From contig CAMOGO010000018.1 of assembly GCA_946614075.1 (NCBI GenBank), forward strand, positions 1 through 11,261: DNA of 11,261 nucleotides, written 5' to 3'. Shown one piece after another: positions 1-6,472 of the stretch. Numbering within the stretch: position 1 is the stretch's first letter; every line of letters starts with the position of its first letter. The notes beneath the pieces are model-generated. The model was not told the origin of the DNA. It did no database searches and was given only the letters and a program-made list of their open reading frames with translations. The position numbers and the translations under genes are program-made. The DNA is from an uncultured Lachnospiraceae bacterium. Lineage in GTDB: Bacteria > Bacillota_A > Clostridia > Lachnospirales > Lachnospiraceae.

Positions 1-1400
1 TCGGCCTGCCCTATATCATGGACAAGGATTACGGCGGCGAAAAGCATGCAGTCACCGAGTATACGATGAGCGAGATCGTCTCCTCGATCTATGAGAAAAT
101 AGAGGAGACCGGCCTGAAGGAGGGCATTCTTTTCATCGACGAGATCAACTGCGTCTCCGAGACCCTGGCGCCGACGATGCTGCAGTTTCTGCAGTACAAA
201 ACCTTCGGCAATCATCCGATCCCGGAGGGCTGGATCATCGTGACGGCTGGCAACCCGCCCGAGTATAATAAATCCGTGCGCGAGTTTGACATCGCGACCC
301 TCGACCGTATCAAGAAGATCGAGGTGGAGGCGGATTTTGACGTGTGGAAGGAGTATGCTTACGCTGCCAACGTCCATCCCGCCGTCATCGCCTACCTGAA
401 CGCGAAGCCCGCCGATTTCTACCAGATCGAGGCGACCGTGGACGGACGGATTTTCGCCACCCCGCGTGGCTGGGAGGATCTGGCGAACGTCGTATCGGTC
501 TACGAGAAGCTGGGCAAAAAGTGCGATCGCGACGTTGTCGTGCAGTACCTGCAGCACCCGCGGATTGCCAAGAGCTTCGCCGTCTATCTGGAGCTCTACT
601 ACAAATACCAGACCGATTACCGCGTGGACGAGGTGCTGGCGGGATCCTTCGACGAGACCACCATGCGGACCCTCGGGAAGGCACCCTTTGATGAGCGCCT
701 GAGCGTGGTAAGCCTGCTGCTGGCACGGCTGGGAGCCGACTTCCGCCGCTGCGTGCTGCGGGAGGACGTCCTGCAGGGCTTTGTCGAGTGCATGAAGGAG
801 TGGATCAGCGGAACCGGGAAGCCGGCGGCAGACGAGAGTCCGGCGGCAAACGAGAATCTGGCGGCAGGCGGCCCAGAGGCAGACGGGACAATGGACATCG
901 CCGCTCAGGCTGCTGAAGCTCAGATTCTGCCCTGGGAGAGCCTTCGTGAGGTAGCCGCCCGCCAGGAGGAGCTGCGTGCCGCCCTCGCAAAGGCAGGGCA
1001 TCTGACCCGCGAGGAGGAGTACCGGATGCAGGACATCGCAGGCCTTTGCGAGACCTACGCCGCCAGCCTGCAAAAAGACCACATCCAGTCTCAGGATGAG
1101 GCCCTCGAGGCAGTCCGCACCTGGTTCGCCAAGGAGCGCGAGCAGTACGACGAGTCCGTCGATGCGGCACTTGCCAAGCTCGAGAATGCCTTTACCTTCC
1201 TGACCGCGGCCTTTGGCGTAAACGCGATGGAGAGCGTCGCCTTTGTCACCGAGCTGAATTCCAATGCCGCAAGCGTCCGCTTCCTGCAGGAAAATGAGAG
1301 CGAAACCTACTACGAGTTTAACGAGCGGCTGCTCCTAAACGACCGCCGCCAGGAACTGAAAAACCGGATCGGGCAGATGCGCCGCGCCGGGAAGCTGTAA
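1..1400 (+). CDS. MoxR-type AAA+ ATPase, 5' end missing
   Basis: The reading frame is open from base 3 (G-L-P-Y-I-M...), so the ATG at 18 is probably internal and the Walker A part lies outside the window. Visible AAA+ parts are a Walker B strand GILFIDE with Asp-Glu at 138-143, a sensor-1 segment AGNPPEYN with Asn at 252-254, and a likely arginine finger LDR with Arg at 306-308. This arrangement fits the MoxR branch, whose members usually act as chaperone-like ATPases with a von Willebrand A partner; no partner is visible here. After the ATPase and lid comes an Ala/Glu-rich linker (about 815-900) containing an 18-bp repeat, then a mostly helical, charged C-terminal region of about 160 residues that I do not recognise. 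The gene ends at TAA 1398-1400, inside the first part of a tandem repeat. Family call is firm; substrate is unknown. Confidence 0.8.
   Translation, partial: GLPYIMDKDYGGEKHAVTEYTMSEIVSSIYEKIEETGLKEGILFIDEINCVSETLAPTMLQFLQYKTFGNHPIPEGWIIVTAGNPPEYNKSVREFDIATLDRIKKIEVEADFDVWKEYAYAANVHPAVIAYLNAKPADFYQIEATVDGRIFATPRGWEDLANVVSVYEKLGKKCDRDVVVQYLQHPRIAKSFAVYLELYYKYQTDYRVDEVLAGSFDETTMRTLGKAPFDERLSVVSLLLARLGADFRRCVLREDVLQGFVECMKEWISGTGKPAADESPAANENLAAGGPEADGTMDIAAQAAEAQILPWESLREVAARQEELRAALAKAGHLTREEEYRMQDIAGLCETYAASLQKDHIQSQDEALEAVRTWFAKEREQYDESVDAALAKLENAFTFLTAAFGVNAMESVAFVTELNSNAASVRFLQENESETYYEFNERLLLNDRRQELKNRIGQMRRAGKL
822..875 (+). repeat. 18-bp tandem repeat inside the ATPase linker
   Basis: Units at 822-839 (ccggcggcagacgagagt) and 840-857 (ccggcggcaaacgagaat) differ at two bases; a third, clearly diverged unit may follow at 858-875. 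They encode PAADES, PAANEN and LAAGGP, an in-frame six-residue repeat in a probably disordered linker between the ATPase part and the C-terminal helical part. Confidence 0.6.
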
Positions 1401-1449
1401 GATACAGGAAGCATTAAGATACAGGAAGCATCAAGATACGAGAAACTGT
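1399..1449 (+). repeat. 17-bp tandem repeat at the stop codon of the ATPase gene
   Basis: Units are 1399-1415 (aagatacaggaagcatt), 1416-1432 (aagatacaggaagcatc) and a diverged third copy 1433-1449 (aagatacgagaaactgt). The bases before the first unit (ggaagctgt, 1390-1398) resemble the end of the third copy, so the array seems to have grown from the stop codon region itself. The rest of the 105-bp spacer to the next gene shows no clear promoter or terminator. Confidence 0.75.
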
Positions 1450-1505
1450 GAAATAAGCAAAGCTGGAGTAAAAAACAGATCAGCAAGAGGAGAGGAGAAG
1501 ATAAC

Positions 1506-2456
1506 ATGAAAAACCTGTTTACACTGGACAAATCCATCTACACCGGAGTGAAGGTCGTAAAGAAGACTCACCCCGTCACCGATGCCGAGCTTGAGCGCCA
1601 GATCAATGCGATCCGCGCCAAGAACGCCTATCTCGAGGAGACCGAGGGAAAGGCAGAAAACGGCGACGTCTGCAATATCGACTACGAGGGCTTTAAGGAC
1701 GGCGTACCGTTCCGCGGCGGAAAGGGCACCAACACCAATCTGGAGCTCGGCTCCCACATGTTTATCCCGGGCTTCGAGGAGCAGCTCGTCGGCCACGCCA
1801 AGGGCGAGGATGTCGATGTCAAGGTCGTATTCCCGGTCCAGTACCAGGAGAGAAGCCTGGCTGGAAAGCCTGCTGTATTCAAGGTTAAGATCAACTCCGT
1901 CAGCAAGAAGGTCATCCCTGAGTTTGACGATGAATTTGCCAAGAACATGGGAGAGGGAACGGCGGAGGCCTTCCGCGAGACCATCCGCACCGAGATGCAG
2001 AAGATGATGGATCAGAAGCTGGCTGAGAATCTGAGCGGCGACCTGATCAAGCAGGTCTGCATCAACGGACGCCTGACGGCGACCCCGGAGATGGCTGACG
2101 AGGCCGGCCAGGAGATGATCGACGAGTTCAAGACCCGCCTGGCACTGAGCAGCCAGTCCTTTGAGCGCTTCCTGAAGATGCAGAACATGACCGAGGAAAA
2201 ATTCGAGAACCAGGTCCGCGCCCAGGCGAAGAGCAGCGCGCATATCCGCGCCATGTTCGCGACCGTAGCGGCACAGGAGAATCTGCTGCCGGAGGACAAG
2301 GACATCGAGGAGTTCTACGAGAACGTCGCAAAGAGCGCTCACAAGACCGTCGAGTTTGTCAAGGAGGTCTTCCCGCGTGAGCTGGCCGCAGGCAATATCG
2401 CCATGCAGCGCGCCGCAAGATTTATTCACGACAACGCGGAAATCACCGAGGCTTAA
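1506..2456 (+). CDS. Trigger-factor-like chaperone/peptidyl-prolyl isomerase without ribosome-binding domain
   Basis: The 316-residue product matches the middle and C-terminal parts of trigger factor. Residues about 53-133 form an FKBP-type prolyl isomerase domain (NGDVCNIDYEGFKDG, FIPGFEEQLVG, AGKPAVFKVKI), followed by PEFDDEFAKNMGEGT and a long helical chaperone region to the C-terminus. Normal trigger factor is about 430 residues and starts with a ribosome-docking domain carrying a GFRxGKxP-like loop; here the protein starts directly at the linker helix before the isomerase domain. The ATG at 1506 is preceded by a strong site (ggagaggag) at suitable spacing, so the short form is probably genuine and not a start-site error. 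No signal peptide or lipobox is seen, so a cytosolic folding role is inferred. It is probably a paralogue of a full-length Tig elsewhere in the genome. Confidence 0.85.
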   Translation: MKNLFTLDKSIYTGVKVVKKTHPVTDAELERQINAIRAKNAYLEETEGKAENGDVCNIDYEGFKDGVPFRGGKGTNTNLELGSHMFIPGFEEQLVGHAKGEDVDVKVVFPVQYQERSLAGKPAVFKVKINSVSKKVIPEFDDEFAKNMGEGTAEAFRETIRTEMQKMMDQKLAENLSGDLIKQVCINGRLTATPEMADEAGQEMIDEFKTRLALSSQSFERFLKMQNMTEEKFENQVRAQAKSSAHIRAMFATVAAQENLLPEDKDIEEFYENVAKSAHKTVEFVKEVFPRELAAGNIAMQRAARFIHDNAEITEA

Positions 2457-2471
2457 GACAGCCAGACTGAA

Positions 2472-3145
<674 letters not shown>

Positions 3146-3153
3146 TAATACGT

Positions 3154-3182
3154 TTGACAAAGACGGTCAAAACCGTTATACT
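3154..3182 (+). promoter_or_regulatory. Promoter of the SRP RNA gene
   Basis: A perfect -35 box TTGACA (3154-3159) and a -10 box TATACT (3177-3182) are separated by 17 bp. A start around 3188-3190 coincides with the first paired bases of the SRP RNA. The strength fits a constitutive sigma-A promoter for a stable RNA. Confidence 0.9.
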
Positions 3183-3186
3183 GGTT

Positions 3187-3456
3187 GCACCGTACAGCTG
3201 GGGAGATAGCGGTGCCCTGTACCTGCAATCCGCTACAGCAGGAGTGATATCCGGCCCCGGGGTATATCGTGGTGGAGCTGCCCTTTGTAAGTGGCGTTGA
3301 TGTCTGGGTCTCACGCGGCAGATGCCGGTGAACCGTGTCAGGTCAGGAATGAAGCAGCACTAAGTCGGAAGTTCTGGGTGTTGTGAGGCAGCCTGGGCTG
3401 AGTTAACTGCTTAGGTAACGTCCATTGTGAGTATCACAAAGCCGGATGTACGGTCC
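3187..3456 (+). ncRNA. ffs: Signal recognition particle RNA, long Gram-positive type (scRNA)
   Basis: The RNA scaffold of SRP, which binds Ffh and targets nascent membrane and secreted proteins to FtsY. The S domain is recognised by gtgtcaggtc-aGGAAt-gaagcagcac, with the GGAA tetraloop at 3346-3349. Compared with the usual tcC-GGAA-Gga, the closing C-G pair is here A-U (3345/3350), a compensated change that supports a real helix. The Alu domain is present: ggtgccctgtacctgcaatc (3211-3230) and gagttaactgcttaggtaac (3400-3419) closely match the Bacillus subtilis scRNA as I remember it. The two ends pair: accgtaca (3189-3196) with tgtacggt (3447-3454). The length of about 270 nt fits the Bacillus/Clostridium form and not the 4.5S form. 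Exact ends are uncertain by a few bases. Confidence 0.95.
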
Positions 3457-3490
3457 CCAAAAAGAATCCTTATCAGAGCCAAAACATAAG

Positions 3491-3546
3491 CCGCCCGGCT
3501 GACTTCCTTACCACTTGTGGGAAGCTGGCCGGGCGGTATGTTTTTT
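3491..3546 (+). terminator. Intrinsic terminator after SRP RNA
   Basis: A strong hairpin pairs ccgcccggc (3491-3499) with gccgggcgg (3528-3536), and inside it cttcc (3503-3507) with ggaag (3520-3524). A TTTTTT run follows at 3541-3546. It separates the SRP RNA unit from dnaX; the dnaX -35 box starts two bases after the T-run. Confidence 0.9.
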
Positions 3547-3547
3547 C

Positions 3548-3576
3548 TTGCCCCACATACAGAATTGGGTTATAAT
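3548..3576 (+). promoter_or_regulatory. Promoter of the dnaX operon
   Basis: A consensus -10 TATAAT (3571-3576) lies 17 bp from a weaker -35 TTGCCC (3548-3553, 4 of 6 matches). The predicted start near 3583 gives a leader of only about 20 bases ahead of the dnaX ATG at 3603. Confidence 0.75.
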
Positions 3577-3602
3577 GACCCTGATTCGGAGGAGTGAAAT
3601 CT

Positions 3603-5255
3603 ATGTCTTATACGGCACTGTACCGGAAGTGGCGGCCGGCCACCTTTGAGGATGTCAAAGGCCAGGACGCCATCGTACGGACCCTGAAAAACCAAATCGA
3701 ATCCGGACGGATCGGACATGCTTACCTGTTCTGCGGGACCCGCGGCACAGGCAAAACCTCCGTGGCCAAGATTTTCGCACGTGCGGTAAACTGCGAGCAT
3801 CCCGTGAATGGAAGCCCCTGCGGCGAGTGCGCCGCCTGCCGCGCGATCCAGGACGGTGTGTCCTTAAACGTGGTGGAGATGGATGCCGCCTCCAACAATG
3901 GCGTCGACAATATCCGTACCATCATCTCCGAGATCGGGCATTCCCCGGTCCAGGGAAAGTACAAGGTTTACATCATCGACGAGGTCCACATGCTTTCGAC
4001 CGGCGCGTTCAATGCGCTGTTAAAAACCCTGGAGGAGCCGCCGTCCTACGTGATTTTTATCCTGGCGACCACCGAGGCGAATAAAATCCCGATCACGGTC
4101 CTGTCGCGGTGCCAGCGCTACGATTTCCGCCGGATCCAGACGGACACGATCTACGATCGTCTGAAGGAGATGACCGATTCGGAGGGGATCGAGGCCGAGG
4201 AAAAGGCGCTGCGCTTCATCGCCAGAAAGGGCGAGGGGTCCCTGCGTGACGCGATCAGCGTCCTGGACCAGTGCGTGGCCTTTTACTACGGGCAAAAGCT
4301 GACCTATGCGAATGTCCTCGAGGTCTGCGGCGCGGTCGATCAGGAGATCTATTCGCAGCTGTTCCGGAACTGCCTGGCGCGCGACACGGTCATGGCGCTG
4401 AAGCAGATCGAGGAGATGGCAGCCCAGGGCAGAGACCCCGGCCAGTTTGTATCGGATTTCATCTGGTACATGAGAAGCCTGCTCCTGCTGAAGGCCTCTG
4501 AGGGCGAGGAAGATGCGCTCGAGATGACGGCCGAGGACATCGCCGCCTTAAAGGAAGAGGCACAGATCGTAGAGATCCCTGTCCTGATGCGGTTTATCCG
4601 GATTTTCTCCGACCTGGCGGGAAGCATGCGAAGCAGCACCAATAAGCGCGTCCTGCTGGAAATGGCAGTGATAAGGCTTGCGATCCCCGAGATGGATCAG
4701 GATACCGAGTCCCTGACGCAGCGGGTGGAGCGGCTGGAAAGCGCGATGGAAAGCGGAAATTTTGCCCCGGCAGGCGCGCGAGACGAGGCAGCCGGCATGC
4801 AGTCTGTGATGTCCGGCTTCGATCCGGCAGCAGGAAGCGCCGGAAGCGCTGATAGCACCGCCGACAGCGCTGCAGCTGGTCAGAACGGCCAGAAGAAGGC
4901 GCAGGTCGTGGCGCTGGAGCGTGGAGCCTACGAGGATTACCAGACGATCCAGGGAAACTGGAAATATATCTTAAGAGACGCCGGAGGGATCATTCCGGCA
5001 GCACTCCGCGAGTGCAGGCTGTCCTGGGTTGAGGACGGCGTGATCCGGATCTGGTGTACGACGCACCCGACCTACATGATCGGCAGCCGCCCGTCGGTGC
5101 TGGACAGGCTGAGCGAGGTCGTCGCGGAGAAATACGGGATCAAAATGACATTTCAGGCGGGCGAGCGGTCCGCCGCGGAGGACGAGGAGACCATCTATGT
5201 CAGCCGCGATGAGGTAGCCGCCCATATCCATATGGAGATAGAGACAGAGGACTGA
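3603..5255 (+). CDS. dnaX: DNA polymerase III subunit gamma/tau
   Basis: Clamp-loader ATPase that loads the beta clamp and organises the replisome. The 550-residue product opens with the family signature SYTALYRKWRPATFEDVKGQ. It has Walker A GTRGTGKT (residues 45-52), four zinc-binding cysteines (64, 73, 76, 79), Walker B IIDEVH (124-129), sensor 1 around LATTEANKIP, and the SRC arginine-finger motif (168-170). Domain III continues to about 360, then an Ala/Ser-rich linker (about 390-435), then a C-terminal tau-like domain. I chose ATG 3603 because GGAGGA (3588-3593) is 9 bases upstream; the in-frame GTG at 3594 would touch the ribosome binding site. No A-AAA-AAG type frameshift site is seen near the domain III/linker boundary, so a separate gamma form is not predicted. 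First gene of an operon with ebfC and recR. Confidence 0.97.
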   Translation: MSYTALYRKWRPATFEDVKGQDAIVRTLKNQIESGRIGHAYLFCGTRGTGKTSVAKIFARAVNCEHPVNGSPCGECAACRAIQDGVSLNVVEMDAASNNGVDNIRTIISEIGHSPVQGKYKVYIIDEVHMLSTGAFNALLKTLEEPPSYVIFILATTEANKIPITVLSRCQRYDFRRIQTDTIYDRLKEMTDSEGIEAEEKALRFIARKGEGSLRDAISVLDQCVAFYYGQKLTYANVLEVCGAVDQEIYSQLFRNCLARDTVMALKQIEEMAAQGRDPGQFVSDFIWYMRSLLLLKASEGEEDALEMTAEDIAALKEEAQIVEIPVLMRFIRIFSDLAGSMRSSTNKRVLLEMAVIRLAIPEMDQDTESLTQRVERLESAMESGNFAPAGARDEAAGMQSVMSGFDPAAGSAGSADSTADSAAAGQNGQKKAQVVALERGAYEDYQTIQGNWKYILRDAGGIIPAALRECRLSWVEDGVIRIWCTTHPTYMIGSRPSVLDRLSEVVAEKYGIKMTFQAGERSAAEDEETIYVSRDEVAAHIHMEIETED

Positions 5256-5311
5256 TTTTTAATGACAGCCTCTGTACAGGTAAGCACGAAAGACTGAAAA
5301 AGGAGAAAAAC

Positions 5312-5659
5312 ATGGCAAAAAAGGGATTTAACGGCATGGGTATGCCGGGCAACATGAATAACCTGATGAAGCAGGCGCAGAGAATGCAGCGCCAGATGGA
5401 GGAGACCACCAAGGAGCTCGAGGAGAAGACCTACACGGCGAAGGCTGGCGGCGGAGCTGTCGAGGTTACGGTTTCCGGTAAAAAGGAAGTCACCTCTGTC
5501 CACATCGATCCGGATGCGGTGGATCCGGAGGACATCGAGATGCTCGAGGATATGATCATGGCAGCGGTCAACGAGGCCTTCCGTATGATGGATGAGGCCA
5601 GCCAGGCTGCTATGTCCCAATTCACCGGCGGCATGTCCGGACTTTCCGGCCTTTTCTGA
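5312..5659 (+). CDS. ebfC: Nucleoid-associated protein, YbaB/EbfC family
   Basis: Small dimeric DNA-binding protein of 115 residues. The family pattern is clear: a Gly/Met-rich start (GFNGMGMPGNMNNLMKQAQ), a long amphipathic helix (MQRQMEETTKELEEK), the core strands AGGGAVEVTVSGKKEVTSVHIDP, then a helix from about 77 to 101 (MLEDMIMAAVNEAF), and a Gly/Met-rich C-terminal tail. The length is normal. The site aaaggag lies eight bases before ATG 5312. It sits 56 bp after dnaX and 15 bp before recR, the conserved order in many bacteria, with no separate promoter seen. Its role is nucleoid organisation, with a suggested but not fully defined link to recombination or replication. Confidence 0.93.
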   Translation: MAKKGFNGMGMPGNMNNLMKQAQRMQRQMEETTKELEEKTYTAKAGGGAVEVTVSGKKEVTSVHIDPDAVDPEDIEMLEDMIMAAVNEAFRMMDEASQAAMSQFTGGMSGLSGLF

Positions 5660-5674
5660 CAGGCAGGGTGACGA

Positions 5675-6271
5675 ATGGATTATTACAGCAGTAAAATATC
5701 GGCCCTGATCGATGAGCTTTCCAGGCTTCCGGGCGTTGGGCGCAAGTCCGCGCAGAGGCTGGCCTTTCATCTGATCTCCCTGCCGGAGGACCAGGTGGAG
5801 CGCCTGACCAGCGCGATACTCGATGCGAAGCGGAACATCCACTATTGCAAGGAGTGCTATACCCTGACGGATGAGGAGCTTTGCCCGATCTGCCGGAATG
5901 AAAAGCGCGACCACAAAACGATCATGGTTGTGGAGAATACGAGGGACCTGGCGGCCTACGAAAAGACCGGCAGGTATGAAGGCGTGTATCATGTCCTGCA
6001 CGGCGCGATCTCACCCGCGCTCGGGATCGGCCCCAACGAGATCCGCTTAAAGGAGCTCATGAAGCGCCTGCAGGGCGATGTGAACGAGGTAATCCTGGCG
6101 ACCAATTCCAGTCTCGAGGGAGAGACGACCGCTATGTATATAAGCAAGCTGATCCGCCCCACGGGCATCAAGGTGACCAGGATCGCAAGCGGCGTTCCGG
6201 TCGGCGGAGATCTGGAAAACATCGATGAGGTTACTCTTCTGCGCGCGCTGGAAGGCCGCACGGAGTTATGA
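5675..6271 (+). CDS. recR: Recombination mediator protein RecR
   Basis: RecR works with RecO (and RecF) to load RecA onto SSB-covered single-stranded gaps. The 198-residue product has normal length and all domains: an N-terminal helix-hairpin-helix (LSRLPGVGRKSAQRLAFHL, about residues 15-33), a C4 zinc finger with Cys58, Cys61, Cys70 and Cys73, and a Toprim domain (about 81-175) with VVENTRDL and ATNSSLEGE acidic motifs. The C-terminal GVPVGGDLENIDEVTLLRAL is highly typical. The spacer from ebfC is 15 bases with an aggcagggtg-type ribosome binding site, so co-translation with ebfC from the dnaX promoter is likely. No convincing terminator follows; only a weak GCTTT/AAAGC hairpin at 6272-6284 is seen. 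Confidence 0.97.
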   Translation: MDYYSSKISALIDELSRLPGVGRKSAQRLAFHLISLPEDQVERLTSAILDAKRNIHYCKECYTLTDEELCPICRNEKRDHKTIMVVENTRDLAAYEKTGRYEGVYHVLHGAISPALGIGPNEIRLKELMKRLQGDVNEVILATNSSLEGETTAMYISKLIRPTGIKVTRIASGVPVGGDLENIDEVTLLRALEGRTEL

Positions 6272-6358
6272 GCTTTTTGAAAGCATACGCGTTGCTTCAC
6301 GGTAGTCTTGTTTTCGTGATGGATACACTTTGTTTTCCTGAATCAAGGCCGTTTCGTT

Positions 6359-6387
6359 TTGACAAGATATATCAGCTATGCTAAACT
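6359..6387 (+). promoter_or_regulatory. Promoter upstream of the TPR protein gene
   Basis: A perfect -35 TTGACA (6359-6364) and a -10 TAAACT (6382-6387) are spaced by 17 bp, with a TGn extended -10 motif (tgc, 6379-6381). The predicted start near 6394 leaves a leader of about 80 bases. In the leader aaaggt (6390-6395) could pair with accttt (6407-6412), but this is weak. Confidence 0.8.
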
Positions 6388-6472
6388 TAAAGGTGGTTTG
6401 AAGTAACCTTTTTGCAAGGCTTTTGCAGATTGGTTCGGTGGTAAGTTAATAAAGGGCTCGAGGGAGAGAAAC

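Noticed and set aside
1431..2429. Long minus-strand open frame of 332 codons opposite the trigger-factor-like gene
   Set aside because: It mirrors a clear gene in GC-rich DNA, its product (Leu/Asp/Ala-rich) matches no family I know, and the frame has no independent support.
3594..3602. GTG at 3594 as dnaX start
   Set aside because: GGAGGA ends at 3593, leaving no spacing; the ATG at 3603 has correct spacing and gives the conserved MSYTALYRKWRP start.
3684..3693. ctgaaaaacc in dnaX as a programmed frameshift site
   Set aside because: It lies near codon 28, far from the domain III boundary where gamma-producing slippage occurs, and no stimulatory hairpin or upstream Shine-Dalgarno is apparent.
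5195..6001. Minus-strand open frame of 268 codons across dnaX end, ebfC and recR
   Set aside because: It runs antisense through three certain genes; no recognisable domain and no minus-strand promoter or ribosome binding site stands out.
6272..6284. GCTTT/AAAGC hairpin after recR as a terminator
   Set aside because: The stem is only five bp, AT-rich and not followed by a T-run.
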